In this document: one piece after another, positions 49,741-61,880 of the stretch | How positions within the stretch are numbered: the stretch's first letter is position 1 | Layout of the letters: every line of letters starts with the position of its first letter | Source of the DNA: Pseudoscleropodium purum | Taxonomy: Eukaryota; Streptophyta; Bryopsida; Hypnales; Brachytheciaceae | DNA: 64,000 nt | Reading direction: 5' to 3' | Assembly (NCBI GenBank): GCA_963969395.1 | Contig: OZ017799.1 | Span: forward strand, 12,278,501-12,342,500 | Position numbers and translations under genes: made by a program | The notes under the pieces: generated by a model | The model's database searches: none | Seen by the model: only the letters and a program-made list of their open reading frames with translations | Told to the model about the DNA's origin: nothing

Positions 49741-50790
49741 TATGTCTAGAAGAGTAGAGATCTCCATTCTTGACAATAGTAAACTAGAAGGTCCAACTAA
49801 TTACCAAGTCTAGTCTTTCCACATGTCTAATATTTTGTCACGTTACATGCCACTACAATTCTACACTACTGTTGCATTTCTGTTCCACATGATCACTAAT
49901 GAGGAGATTGACAATCACACTACAACACTAAAGGCCATTATGGAGTCCATAAAGAACCTTCTTGTCACTATTGTGGGGCAATTCAAAGATCCTTATTTAT
50001 ATGGGGAACACTTGAAAAACAAGTATCTAACGAGATACAAATGACTTATGTTGTTGAGGAAGATTGTGACCTCAAAAAAAGACAGAATGACCACAATGGA
50101 AGCTTATCTCAAGACTATGAAGGAAACTATTGATCAATTGGATGAGATGAAAATCAACATTCTTGAAGACCTTATCATTCTTTTGAAGCTACACTCACTC
50201 CCCAAAGACTATTAGTGCTTCATTCAAACTGAGACTAGTAAAGACAATATGCCTTCATTTGATGAACTTGAATCCAAAGTGCTAGATGAAGAAATGCAAG
50301 TGATAATGAACGAAAAAAAGAACTTGCTAATGAGGCTTTGTATTTCAAGATAAGATAGTACCAAGATAGCTCAAATCAACATGAGTGCAATGGCTATTTT
50401 CAATTTGGCCGCAAATGTCTTCACTGTCAAAACAATCATAGCATCAACCTCAATTCCAACTACCATGATAACAAAGGTCACAATGATCGCAACCAAGGAA
50501 AATCTATATTACAAAAGAAGAGAAGCAAGGAACAATGCAACAACTATGCCATGCTGGGCTATGGAGATTGCAATTGTGAAGTATCCAATATTGTCTTACA
50601 AATCAAAACACTTGACTAGAAGATGCAAAAAATCAAGTTGGGACAATGGTGATACCCAGAAGTTTATTCTAAAGAAAAATCAAAACAACTACTCTCTAAC
50701 TACTCTTCTAGAGGTGAATTTGCTAGTGGGGGTCCTTGAACGTAACCTAAAAAAGTACAATAACTTCTCTTTGTCATTTAGCATGACCAA
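49741..50790 (+). pseudogene. Decayed Ty1/copia gag
   Basis: The frame before 49823 reads 'KLEGPTNYQV-stop-SFHM', the copia gag opening in which the stop replaces the usual Trp of NYxxW. Then 'MTTMEAYLKTMKETIDQLDE' and 'LEDLIILLKLHSLPKDY' follow the gag UBN2 pattern, and 'MPSFDELESKVLDEEMQ' its end. A zinc-knuckle-like Cys-rich stretch sits near 50385-50440 in another frame. Several stops and frame changes break it. Protease and later domains are not found downstream. Confidence 0.6.
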
Positions 50791-52504
50791 GAAGTTGAAG
50801 GTCACATAAGAGTAAAGTTGACTATCCATAGGCATATTGGACTTGGTACTTGAAGAATAATAAATGATCATGTTAACTTATAAAAATGAAGGTGTTGAAA
50901 ATGAAACGACATCATTCTAAGCCACATATGCATGCTTCACAAGTAGTATATGTAGTTAAGGATTATTCTCTTAAAAGTCAATATTCTTTTGAGATTGTTT
51001 TATGGAATCAACAAAGCATAAATTTCTTTTGTTGCAATCAATGTAAATTTTTTATCTTTTGTTAAATAGGACCCCATTTTCTTGTAGTGATTACAAAAGG
51101 CAATGTCAAAATACTATTTCAATACAAATGGTAATTAATGGTCTAAAATGATTGGAATTTGGAGCAAGAGTAGAATGAGTGGCAAGTAGCAAGAGTCAAG
51201 AACTCGTGCAAATGATGACCACAATTGAACAATGTTGTACAAAATTATATATTTGCGGCAATTTTGTCGTCTAATGATTTGTTGCGATATTTGGCTAAAG
51301 TACAAAATTGCACACCCAAAATTTGGGTGCCAATCCTTGAGGTGGAAGACAAGACAAGAGGTAGTGGACTCAAGGAGGCATGTTTTGGACCAACTCACTA
51401 TTAGATGGCAAATTAGTTGGGCACTAGTTAGTAATGTCGCTTTTTAACTTTAGAGATCTACATTGAGTTGAGAAAGGCGATAGGTATTAGCTAAAGGGGG
51501 AAAATGGGCACCTAATTCCTTTGAGCCAATCCATTTCTAATGTTATTTTTAAATTATCCTTTACTTGACTAAAACATGACCTCCCTTATAAACTTTCCAA
51601 AAGGTTTTTTTAGCCATTCAACAAAATATTAGTAGAATTGGATAAAGTATTGTTCTTGGATGCTTATAGTATTCAAATCCTTGAAATTCCAATCAAATAT
51701 ATATCTAGTACAATTTAGGGTGAAAAAATATTTTCTTTCAAAGGTTTATAAAGTCTATGCAAATTAGATTAAGGTGTCTTTTTGTTTTCATATTGGAAAC
51801 TAAGATCAATGCAATCAAAAAATTTATAAGAATAACAACACAAATTATTAGTTAGTATTAACATTTTCTTAGTGTTATAAAAATTTATTATTTGAAAAAA
51901 TTATTGTACTCAACAAGGCTTGGCTTTCCGCTTTTTAGTGCCAAATTGTACCAAAAAAAGATAATTTGGCTAAAAAATGGCAAACTAAATGTGAAGTTTT
52001 TTGCCATACACCTTTGAATAGAAAAAAATCTTCAATGAAATTGCTAGCTGGTGGATGAAAATAGAATCATATACATGTGATATGTGTTAATGTGGTATTT
52101 TCTATCAAAAATGTAGATGAATGTTGAAGTTTGGAATACTATTTTAACACTTTATATCGCCACTTTGGCACCTCATAAAAAATGAAAAAAAGCCTTGATA
52201 TTAAACCTTTGAAAATAAATTACTATACACACAGAAGACTTAAAGAATATATATGTATACAGAACAAGACTTTGATATTAATAAAATCATAGATACAACA
52301 TCTTTGACCAAAGACTCATTGCAAAAGATGTCAAAATATGAAAACTTTCAACTCACATATATGCTACTACTAAATTTATCCTATATAGGGAAGTATTTGG
52401 GATAGGTAGTTGGAAGATCGAATATCAAATCCTTCTCCCTTCCAATACTTAAATGTTACAACTAGGGCCCAAACATATCCAACCACATTCAACAAGACTG
52501 TTGA
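50791..52504. other. AT-rich intergenic DNA
   Basis: No gene, RNA or repeat boundary recognised. Confidence 0.35.
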
Positions 52505-53380
52505 TCACAACACATACCAAAGTAAATTCCTACTTTGAAAGTCATTCTCCAATGTAAATCCAAGTATTCCTCCCAAAACAAGACTCACCTCAAAAAGTAT
52601 GATGGATACTATACAAATTCTATTCAAGGACTTTAGAATATTGGCAATGAAGTAAGCTCCCATTACTAGTAGAACCTCACTTGCAATTGATACTCCAAGC
52701 TTGAATCTACTTCCATTTTTGAATTTGAAACCTTGTATTTTCCTGCATTCTTCAACAAACTTTGCTTCTTCTGCAAGAAGCAAGTAAAGAAGGAGAGGTC
52801 TATGACCTAGATTTGTGAAATTATGAAGGACACCTTTCATTAGAATCACCATGTTCAAAACACAAGCAATGGCTTCTATTGGACTCACTCAAAGTCCTTG
52901 CACACAACGAACTACAACCCCATAGATGTAGCCTATAGCTTGTGCAGTTGCAAGAGCCATACCCAAGCTTGAGGTTCCTTGAAGGAATTTGAGTTCATCA
53001 AATGGTGGAAGCACATTTGATCTCATCAATGCTAGGTCCCCTTGATGTGAAAGTTGAACATTGGATTGTTTAGAATTTTCCACTTTATGTCCAATAACTA
53101 GTGCCTTTGAAAGTTCTTCCACCTCTACTTCATCCTTAAAAGCATTGAGATTGTGAATCTCTTTGTGAACATTTGGAGATAAATTCACAATAACTCTAGA
53201 ACCGGAGATGATCTTGATGTGGGATTTGCTCCAAGAATACAATAGGGCAATTACATCAGCTCCACGTGCTTCTCGAAGGTTGTCTACCATTGCTAGGCCC
53301 CTCATGGTCTTGAGAATCATATGCCAAGGAATAACCAAAGTCCAATTGTCCTTCCAAGATTTTCTCCTAATTTCTTTCAA
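52505..53380 (-). pseudogene. Broken ORF for a predicted membrane protein, unknown family
   Basis: One continuous minus-strand frame of about 290 codons is interrupted once, by TGA at 52889-52891. The first part has polar sequence ('SGSRVIVNLSPNVHKEIHNL') and then a hydrophobic 'SLGMALATAQAIGYIYGVVV'. After the stop come 'PIEAIACVLNMVILMKGVLH', 'RPLLLYLLLAEEAKFVEEC', and two more hydrophobic helices before the natural stop at 52505. So about four membrane segments are predicted. No ATG lies at the start of the frame; it is either an internal or last exon, or 5'-truncated. I do not recognise the family. Confidence 0.45.
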
Positions 53381-53589
53381 TCCACAATGCCTTCAAATCC
53401 TACTTGATATTCCACCTTCAAGTATTGTTGCAAGTGTTAGTTGCTTAATTCTATACTTACATTTCCTTGTGGCTATCTAATCCTTCATCCCTATACATGT
53501 GGTTCTTCTGTCAACCTTTTTCCCTTCCTATGTTGATTTAATTTAGCTTCCTTAAGCTTGAGTGGGTTTGGTTTTCTTTAAATCTAGGT

Positions 53590-54420
53590 TAGGACTTGAA
53601 CCTCCCAACATTCCAATCACCCCCAAGGCCACCCCGAAGGCCACCCTCAGCACCCTGGACAACCCTTAAGGCTTCCTTTAGCATGTTGAACTAGCTCTCA
53701 GGCTTCCTTCAATACTCTAGATTGGCTCTTGGACTATCCTTCAACGTTCTCGGGATTCCTACTGGTTTTCACGCTCTCCAATTGTTATTGACTTTCTTCC
53801 AACGTTCTTTGGCTCTCTCCCAAGGCCTCTGGACTACCCGGCAATTCTCAGGCTCCCTGATGGTTATCATCCACCTTTGACGTTCTCTAGCCCTCTTCCA
53901 ACATTCTCTAGTTCTTTCTTGAGACCCTTGGGCTACTTGGCGGCTCTCAGGCTCCTTGACGGTTATCGAACACCTCCAATGTTCTCTAGCCCTCTTGCGA
54001 TGTTCTTTGGCTCTCCTTCGACATTCTCTAGCTCTCTCCCAAGGCTCTTGGCTACTCGACAATTCTCGGGCTCTCCGACGGTTATCAACCACCTTCTAAA
54101 GCTTCCTCAGCACTCTAGATTGCCCCCTTAGGCTTCTATTAGCACTTTGGACCCCTCAAACTTTCCTTTAACATTCTCGAGATATTCGGTGGTTCTTAGA
54201 TTCCTTGATGTTGTCTAGCTTTCCTTCGTCGTTTCTCTAGCTCTCTCTTGAGGCCCTCGAGCTACTCGGTGGTTCTTAGGCTTCCCGATGATTATCGACC
54301 ACCTCCCCAAGGCTCCTTTAGTACTTTGGACCCCTTGGGCTTCTTCAACACTTTGGTATCCCTCATCTTCTTTTAATACTCTAGACCGTCCCTCAGGCAT
54401 CTTGCGATGTGGTAGTTGTT
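53590..54420. repeat. Degenerate tandem repeat with long open frames
   Basis: About 120-bp units recur, with words such as 'ctctcccaaggc', 'ctcaggctcc', 'gacggttatc' and 'ttctctagcyctctt'. On the minus strand they encode repeated Arg/Glu-rich peptides (RARE, WERAKE, 'GxxERARE'). The open frames at 53769-54092 and 54215-54502 follow from the repeat. No domain recognised; a satellite or a repeat-rich gag-like relic are both possible. Confidence 0.5.
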
Positions 54421-54502
54421 GTTGCTTGTTGTTTTTGACCCTTTTCGGGGGGTCAAGCCTTTTGTAGGGGTTTTGGTTGGGTAAGTCCAAAATTGATGGC
54501 AA

Positions 54503-55444
54503 GGACTTTCATTCAAACACAAGGTTTTGTTTATCCATGTCCCATTCTTTGGTTAATAAGCCTCTAATCTTAAAAATATCCACTAAGATTTATCTATCAA
54601 ATGCTAAAATTCAAAACCAAAGCTTTGCCATTAGATGGCAATTCACAATTTAAACAATGTCAAGGCAAGTTAATCTTTAACACATAAGCAAGAGTTCTAA
54701 CCACATTAACAAGCACTAGAAGTCCCCTTGAGGGGCATCGCCAAAGTATGGAAGAGGAATTCTCTAGGATTAATACAAGGACCCGAAACTTGCACAAAAT
54801 CAACACAAAGATTTCAAAATACATGAAATCAAGGCAAAACTTGAAGGGACCCCAATGTCCTTCAAGAGAGCTTGAAAAGTAGCCACAATGGGCCTAAAAT
54901 GCCCCCCAAACACAAGAATTTGGCAACATGGTCGAAATTGGCCAAAATTCAACTAAATGCACCCAAATGGAAACAAGGCGGTTCAAAATGAATCTAAAAG
55001 GTGATTTGGGAGAGAAATGAGAGCCCTCAAATACTTTTCCAAGGCCTCAATCCCCCACCAATTTCTACATGGTAACCTTGTCATATAAGATTTTTAGCCT
55101 AATCCTTTCAATTTTGACTTTTACGTTGGACCTAATTTATAGCTTTCGGGAAAATGCTCCAAATCACAAATGGATTGTGTCAATGACTTCAGAAGGCCAC
55201 TTTTAATCTACGGGACTCCCTACCCCCTTTCCCAACTTCGAAAACCAAAGAATCCTAGTGGTGACTGAATATTCAAAACGAGTAAAAATCCAAGTTTTGG
55301 AGTATTTACTGTCAATCAAAAGTAAATAGCCTAGGCTTCTAGTTACAATCAAGGGAGTAAGAAAAGACCCTAAGCTTGTTTTATTTTAATGTCATGTGCT
55401 CCGAGAACGATGGTCAACTTTGCGTTTGATCTTCAAATTTACCA
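54503..55444. other. Intergenic DNA
   Basis: No gene seen. Composition slightly less AT-rich than the DNA to the left. Confidence 0.35.
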
Positions 55445-56361
55445 ATTTTGCTTTAGTGGACTTCTATGATGTTTACACATCTATGTGAGGAGGGAGAAAT
55501 GATAATTCATGGGTAGCTTGGTTTTGTTGTCAAACTAAAAGCAACTCCAAAGTTTAATCCATAAATGACATTGAGGATGTTTTATAGAGGATGAATGATA
55601 AATAATCTTTCCATACAAGACAGAAGTGCTAACTATTTATCATCCAAATTTTGTGTGAAAAGCAAGATGATCTTCTACAATAGTTCCAATGAGAGTTGAT
55701 TTTTTTATAGGAATTATATACAATGTACCCAAATGGATGATTTCTACAGTCACCAATTTGTCCTTTTAAAGGTCAAATCAATTGTTGAAATTAGTTTTTC
55801 GGAAGTTGGAAACTTCTTCCTCCATTTTTTTATGGACCTCTTTCCTATGATTTTGTTGGCAAACGATGTTCATTATTTCTTGGTAAAAATTGTACACTTT
55901 TATGTAGAGTTCTAGAAATATATTTTGTCTTCCCTACAAAGTTTGGCCAATTCTAGTATACGGAAGTGTGCCCTACACAACTCACTTGAATTATCTTACT
56001 CCCTTTGTCCTACTAAAAAACTCCAAAAAAATATTTCTAGAAGGATTATATACATGACTAGTTTTAGTATTGGTGATACATGAATTCAAAAACTAGTAAC
56101 CCATCCCCAAGATATTTGCAAAATTTTGCAACCGAGATGCTATTGTTTAACTTCAAAAGGACTAAGGCCTTTTTCTACAAAAAAAAACACACTCAAAACT
56201 ATCATCTCTATAGCAAATAATTAAAAAATTGAATTTTTTTTCACATCTAATCATAGTATCTTAGATTGTAATAGTATAAAATCGTGTGGGGAAAATTTCG
56301 AAAATTTTGACAACACAAATGGCAAGATATTTGCATTTAAAATTAAATAAACAAGCTTTCT
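55445..56361 (+). repeat. R1, copy C, truncated by a hAT insertion
   Basis: Nearly identical to 31620-32532 but ends abruptly at AGCTTTCT (56354-56361), where the CAGGGTTGACA terminus begins. The sequence that follows in copy A ('agcacattgtgtgac') is not seen again before the end of the window. Confidence 0.8.
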
Positions 56362-56373
56362 CAGGGTTGACAC

Positions 56374-56590
56374 GATGTCCGGACGTGGACGCTGTGTCCG
56401 CAGCGTCCGTTGACATTCGTGGTCCCCGCGGACGTAGCGTCCGCCGGGACCGCCCCGTCCAACTGTCACCCCGTCCGCCCCGTCCGTCCACCCCGTCCTG
56501 TCCTGTCCGCCCGTCCACCCCGCCCGTCCGCCTCGTCCGCTTTGACGGCCCTATTTCCCCCGACCGCCCTACCCAAATTGCCCCGCGGTC
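56374..56590. repeat. CGTCCG-type GC-rich array at the hAT left end
   Basis: Directly inside the terminus. Built of CGTCCG and CCGCCC words, very GC-rich against AT-rich flanks. It shares the opening (GTCCGGACG ... GTGTCCGCAGCGTCCGTTGA) with the MITE at 42752. Long frames through it are compositional. Confidence 0.75.
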
Positions 56591-56717
56591 ACTCCCTTAA
56601 TCTTTAAAGAATTTAAAAGATTATAAAGTTTGACCATGAGTCCATGATAGTCTTGAAACTATGAAAAAATTCCAATTCATTTTCAGAAGGCAAACTAAAA
56701 AAGTTTGTGACTTCAAA

Positions 56718-56742
56718 TATATATATATATATATATATATAC
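56718..56742. repeat. (AT)n microsatellite
   Basis: A run of about twelve AT dinucleotides between the left array and the kinase-like gene. Confidence 0.85.
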
Positions 56743-56938
56743 TATTTAAAAAATCGAGATCAACACAAATACAAACATAATCAATATGGGCAAAATGTAT
56801 TCAATTTAATATAGAATACCATACATTGTGCACATTTCGCTAATTGCACATATAATTTTTTTCATTCCAACTCTATATTTCAAAACTAATTTTTAATGCC
56901 TATATAACCTATTCAACTACTACTTCTGCACTACCAAT

Positions 56939-58432
56939 CTAATATAAATGGCGGAAATGTTTATCTGGCATCGGCCAACGATATGTATTAAGAAATAGCG
57001 TAATCACATGGGCCAAACTAGTATTTTCATCGTCAGTCTTCGAAGAAATGCGCTTCAAGTAAGCATAAAACACTTTTGCAAAGTCATGAAAGGCAAATTG
57101 TGTCGCACTAGGTGTTTTTCGTAGCACGTTGAAATACGCCTCTGACATGTTGTTTCCATTCATCCGCCGAGCAATTTTTCGAATGGCATACTCTTCCGAC
57201 TTACGTGAATACATCAGAATGACTTCCACATCTGCACCTGCTTTATGCAAATATGCAATACGTGGATCCACCCACCATCTCCTCTCCAAAGTCTGTTTCA
57301 TCTCATTTGCTGATGTAAATGTGTACAAAGACTTCATTGGCTGAGAAGCTAAGGTGGTCATGCCCCAATCGCAAACTCCAATGTACACACGTGACTCATC
57401 CTCTGAAAAATGCAACAAGATGTTGTCCGGAGAAAGATCATTGTGCAAATGTCCAGCAAGATGCACTGCATACATTATATGCATAAACGCCCATGTCAAC
57501 TCCGTGCGCTTCTTCCGATATCGTCCTAAATGGTGAGCTTTTACAACCTCCTCTTCGGTTGGATTCGTATACATCAAACGGATTTGAATGTTGTCTGGAA
57601 AGTCCTTATCCATATTCAACATTTGTCGAAGAGGTCCACCATTCCACCAATACGCATAACCTTCACACGTCGTTCCGTGCACCGCAGCAAACCGTATCAC
57701 ACCCGCATGTGGAATTCGAACAGCCATTGATTCGTTTTGATGTTTTAGCTTTGCGAGATCGGGTCGAGTTTGGTGGTGAATGTATTTCTTTGCCGCAAAC
57801 TCCCAATGAGGAAGTATTCCTGGACATCCTTCAATACGAACCTTTCGAATCGTTGCATATCCACCTCTCATCGTTCTATCATCAACAGCAATCACGCGTA
57901 CTGTATCTGGAAGTGCTATGAGATGCCGTTTGGTCCTTTCCGCTTTAGCAACTCCATCATTGCTTTTCCACCAACCAATTGAACCAACTCGATTGTGCGT
58001 TTTGGCGAATGGAGCACATCGCCCCCTAAATAAGTCCGCTTTCAGAATCACTTCTTTAAACTGGACGTCATTGGGTCGATATTCCTTGCCATATTTAACC
58101 AAAATGACTTTGAAATTCCACAAAGCGTCATAAACCTTGTTCTCCAAACATTTGGTGAAATACGTTTTATGCATTTCGTCATGTTACTTCGCCACATTCA
58201 ATGCATCCAACAACATCTGTGTCATGTCTACCTTGAATTTAGACACGCACTCCTCTTGATATCTTATGTACTTATTGTCTAAAGACAATGTTGTTTCCGA
58301 TTCATAAAATTGAACGATGCGCTCAATCATGAATTTTTTGCATTCCTCCGAAGGACTTTGGCGAGCTACCTCCAAGTTTGATGGTCCCTCTCCATGTTTT
58401 AACTTCGCAACCTTCTTCTTCCCCTTCGTCAT
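56939..58432 (-). pseudogene. Divergent protein-kinase-like gene carried by the hAT element
   Basis: A single minus-strand frame of 498 codons from ATG 58432, interrupted once by TAA at 58184-58186. After the stop, ATG 58174 opens 411 codons. The N-terminal part is Lys-rich (MTKGKKKVAKLKHGEG). Kinase landmarks, numbered from 58174: a glycine-loop-like GGYATIRKVRI (104-114), Lys in 'EFAAKKY' (129/130), the catalytic loop H-N-D-L-S-P-D-N (244-251) and D-W-G (269-271) in place of DFG. So the phosphate-binding Lys, catalytic Asp, Asn and metal-binding Asp are all present, with unusual HND and DWG. I cannot name the kinase family. About 35% GC-richer codons than the flanks and long openness suggest recent constraint. 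A GC-rich array lies 200 bp upstream. Role in the element is unknown. Confidence 0.7.
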
Positions 58433-58629
58433 CGTGACAAATGAAATTGATATAGATCAAATTTTTTTATTTGAAATTGAATTCACGCGCAAGTGTCCAA
58501 AAAATTGGCAACAAGAAGGCCCCAATAAATGATTCTTGCCTTGCCTCGGAAAGGAGCCAATGGAGGATGAACCACCAAGCTCTCCGCTCCACCTTGCATT
58601 CACAAGGGGCAAAGCAAAAGTGACAATGC

Positions 58630-58910
58630 GGATGGCCCGTCCGCCCGATCGGACGGCTACGGGCAGATAAATCTGGCGTCCGCCCAATCGGACGGTCCGG
58701 AGGGGCGGACGCATCGCCGTAACGGGGCGGACGGGTATCGGGGCAGTCAGGGCGGACGCCGGATCCGACGGACAGGGCGGACGGGTATCGGGGCGTACGG
58801 GGCGGACAGGGCGGACGGCGGACAGGTATCGGGGCGGACGGGGTCTGGGCAGACGGGGGTTTGGGCGGATGGGGCGGACGGGTCCGAGGGCGGACGGGGC
58901 AGTTTGACCC
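58630..58910. repeat. GGACGG-type GC-rich array upstream of the kinase-like gene
   Basis: About 280 bp of 'gggcggac' and 'gggtatcggggc' words, again in sharp contrast with the flanks. It ends about 200 bp upstream of the kinase start codon. Here the G-rich strand is the plus strand, opposite to the array at 56374. Confidence 0.75.
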
Positions 58911-61670
58911 TAAAGCGACCCTAAACCCATATTTTGCACGATAAACAGAGGTCTTCATGGCACTGTATAGTTCAACTAACTTTTCATTCATTCAATGTAA
59001 AATTTGAAATTAAAAAAGGTAGCCTTCCTTTATAACCAAATTTATAAATTCTTGATCAATGATATTTTTGTACAAAGATATGAGCTAAAATGTGCAAAAA
59101 TTCACGAAAGGATTGCGACGTTTAATATATGTATCCAAATATTCACGTTGCATTGTGTATAAAGCAATTGTAAGAAGGTAGTTGAATAAAAATTCTACTA
59201 TGAAATTGAATTAGTTGACGTTTAATCACTTAGTAAACTACTAAATGTCCAAGTCCTTGCAAGTGTGTTTTGGCTATCGAAAAAGAGCATGGACTTATAT
59301 TCATCCCCAATGAAGCAAATTGTTCTTTTTTCAAAATCTCATGGTATAGATGTTTAACCCCTAAAGTTCTTTTCACTAAAAACACTTCAAAACTGCCAGT
59401 AGTAGTGCAAATACCAAGTCTTGGAAGAAAAATACTTTTGGGCATATGTAACCGTAGGATCTTGTAGTAAATTAGTTGGAAAAGATGTGGAACAAATTTT
59501 AGACAAATCCACCATTTGGATTGTAAGATATTAGATATTGAGTGTTTCATTTAAGGGGGCTACTCAATTATGTCTATTAATGAACAATTGATAGGCTAAC
59601 AAACCTAACTTAGCATGTATTTTAATATTTGTTGCAATTGTTTTAGGAATATTATAACATAACACTATTATAATATTCTTATAAATGATATAGTACTAAA
59701 TCATTTCAAAATCAACAACATTCGAACACAATCTATCAATCTTGTCTTCCATACTCCTTTAATGATATATATATATATACAACATGAACAAATCAATGAT
59801 TATATATTTCATAGATCTATTCTTCATCAATCAAATAAAAGTGCATGTTCAAATATAGACAAAGATGGTTTCTCCATTTGTTCCCAAAAAATAGATAAAC
59901 AAATTGAGAAAGATATGAAGTGAATGTTACTTGGAAAACTGAAGGGAAAGAAATTGAAGTACTCAATTGCATTTTATTAAATTGAAAAATTGCATGTGGA
60001 TGGCATGAATTAATCTTCATAGATGCTAAACTCATACGAGTTACATTTCAACATTTATGATTTATGCAATTGATTGAATTGAAAGCTCTTGTAATTACAT
60101 TTTCAAATTTTCGATTCAATCATTCAAATTTGCAAGAGTGATTTATGATAGATTTATAACTTTAAATGTGAAAGCATTCAATGCCTTTATGCGTTTGTTC
60201 ATCAATATATTAATTTTAAATAAATAATATATATATTTTATAACATATGCATAAACCATTACATTAAAAAAAACAAAAACTAAGAGCCAAGCCAAATAGG
60301 CTGGTCAAATGAAGAGAACAAGAGAACAAGAGCCCTACGAGAAAGCAAAGGAAAAAAAAAATATCAAAAGGATTCAAAGGAAGGAACAAGATGCATTCTT
60401 GCAAGACCGTAGAATACATAATGAGATAATGATTTCAAAATCCAAACACAAATATATTTTCTATTTCAATGAGAGTCAAAAATGAACTCCCCTGCTCTCA
60501 AAGATTGTACAATGTACACGTTATACAAAACGAACATATAACAGAAAGAGTAGAAGACATCGTTTATCATGATTGAAAACTGAAATGATTTTTTTTTTTA
60601 TGTAGAATATTTTATGAAATGTAACAATGTATTTAATTATCATAGTAATTGGTAGAAATCTTTGTGCAATACATAGAAACATTTCATTTATGTGGAGTTT
60701 TTTATTTATTTAGGATTAAAATTGAAGTATTATACTCTACAAAGTACAAACCGAAAACAATATCATATACCTAAGTTCAAAAGTTTGCAATTGTTTCGTG
60801 AATTCATTTTGAAAACTCAAACAAAAAAATATTTTATAATCAATATCTTGTTCATTTGAATCATTTCAAAATTCGAATTCCGAATTCAATTCCTATTTAT
60901 AATAGAAATTATGTTTGTCAATTTTTAAGATCTTTAAACAATGAACCCTCTTTTTTTTTAAATTAATATTTAAAAACATTTGAAATAAGAATATTGGAAT
61001 TACCCTTCAAAATAAATATAGCACATGTATAAGTGTATAATGTATTCTACTCAATCAACTCAAGTAACGAATTTTTCTATGTTTTTAAGGAAAAATATAG
61101 CCATACATGATTTGAAAGTTAAAACATTGATTCTTTTTCTTTGTTTTCAAATCTAATCGAAATTTCATCAAAAAATATGAAAGACTCAATGTTCATTTGA
61201 AGATCGTGATGCACTTTTAATGAGAAATCACAACCTTTCATTAAATATCATGAGGTTGAAATCCATTAAATTGTTATTCTAATTATGTATTGGAGCCTTT
61301 TTTTTAATTTTCATTTGCTTATGATGAAAAAGGAATTGATTATTTCTGCAAAACATTTGATTTCCTAATGAACTTTAAAAAAATCCCCACCATCTGTAGA
61401 TCTTCTCAAAACCTATTTAGAAGGATAATATGAGTAAATAATCCAAACATATTTAACTTAACCACATTCCCCTCATTCGTAAGACAATTTAGGGGAGAAA
61501 AGAAAAGATTTAGGGTAATTAGGATATAGGGTTTAGGGTTTACATTTTTTTTTAAAATAAAATGATAAATCAATTACATTGATCCTCATTTAGCAGTGAT
61601 TATTAGGCTGTTTTTTTTTAAAATGTTACTGCTCTTTTTGAGTAATATCGACCTCTTAGGATGCTCCAAT
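58911..61670. other. AT-rich spacer between the kinase-like and transposase genes
   Basis: No coding region. Contains a TTAACCCCTAAAG terminus fragment at 59354-59565 resembling 42225-42430. Near 61530 there is a short telomere-like stretch with two TTTAGGG copies. Contains several poly-T and (AT)n runs. Confidence 0.45.
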
Positions 61671-61677
61671 GGACAAC

Positions 61678-61880
61678 TGGGCGGACGCCGTTGGTGGTCA
61701 GTGTTTAAGTGGGGCGGTTGGCGTGTCCAAAGCGCGGACGGCGTCGAAAGGCGGACAGTGCGGACAGTCCCGTCCGACCGCTCGTCCGACCCGTCTGGCC
61801 TGTCCGCCCGACCGCCCCGTTCGACCACCCTGTCCGACCGGTCCATCCGCCCGCCCCGTCCGCCCGCCCCCGTCCGGGCC
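61678..61880. repeat. CGTCCG-type GC-rich array upstream of the transposase
   Basis: Mixed orientation: 'gcggacg' words at the left, 'ccgtccg' words at the right. It ends about 310 bp upstream of the transposase ATG at 62192. Same composition and words as the other arrays. Confidence 0.75.

Noticed and set aside
57493..57921. Plus-strand frame opposite the kinase-like gene
   Set aside because: Antisense shadow without motifs; the minus strand carries all kinase landmarks.
58630..58910. CRISPR-like array
   Set aside because: Words are irregularly spaced, low-complexity, with no constant spacer length; the genome is eukaryotic.
58905..58935. Possible right terminus TAGGGTCAAA of a smaller kinase-only element
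   Set aside because: It does not match CAGGGTTGACA, and the following bases do not repeat the left target AGCTTTCT.
58467..58991. 174-codon Pro/Arg-rich frame and similar frames at 56286-56600, 61596-61908 and 61705-62016
   Set aside because: All run through the CGTCCG arrays; lack of stops is explained by GC-rich low-complexity sequence.
61520..61550. Telomeric repeat block (TTTAGGG), also short runs at 25385-25405 and 25866-25880
   Set aside because: Only two or so adjacent copies in each place; not enough for an interstitial telomere tract.
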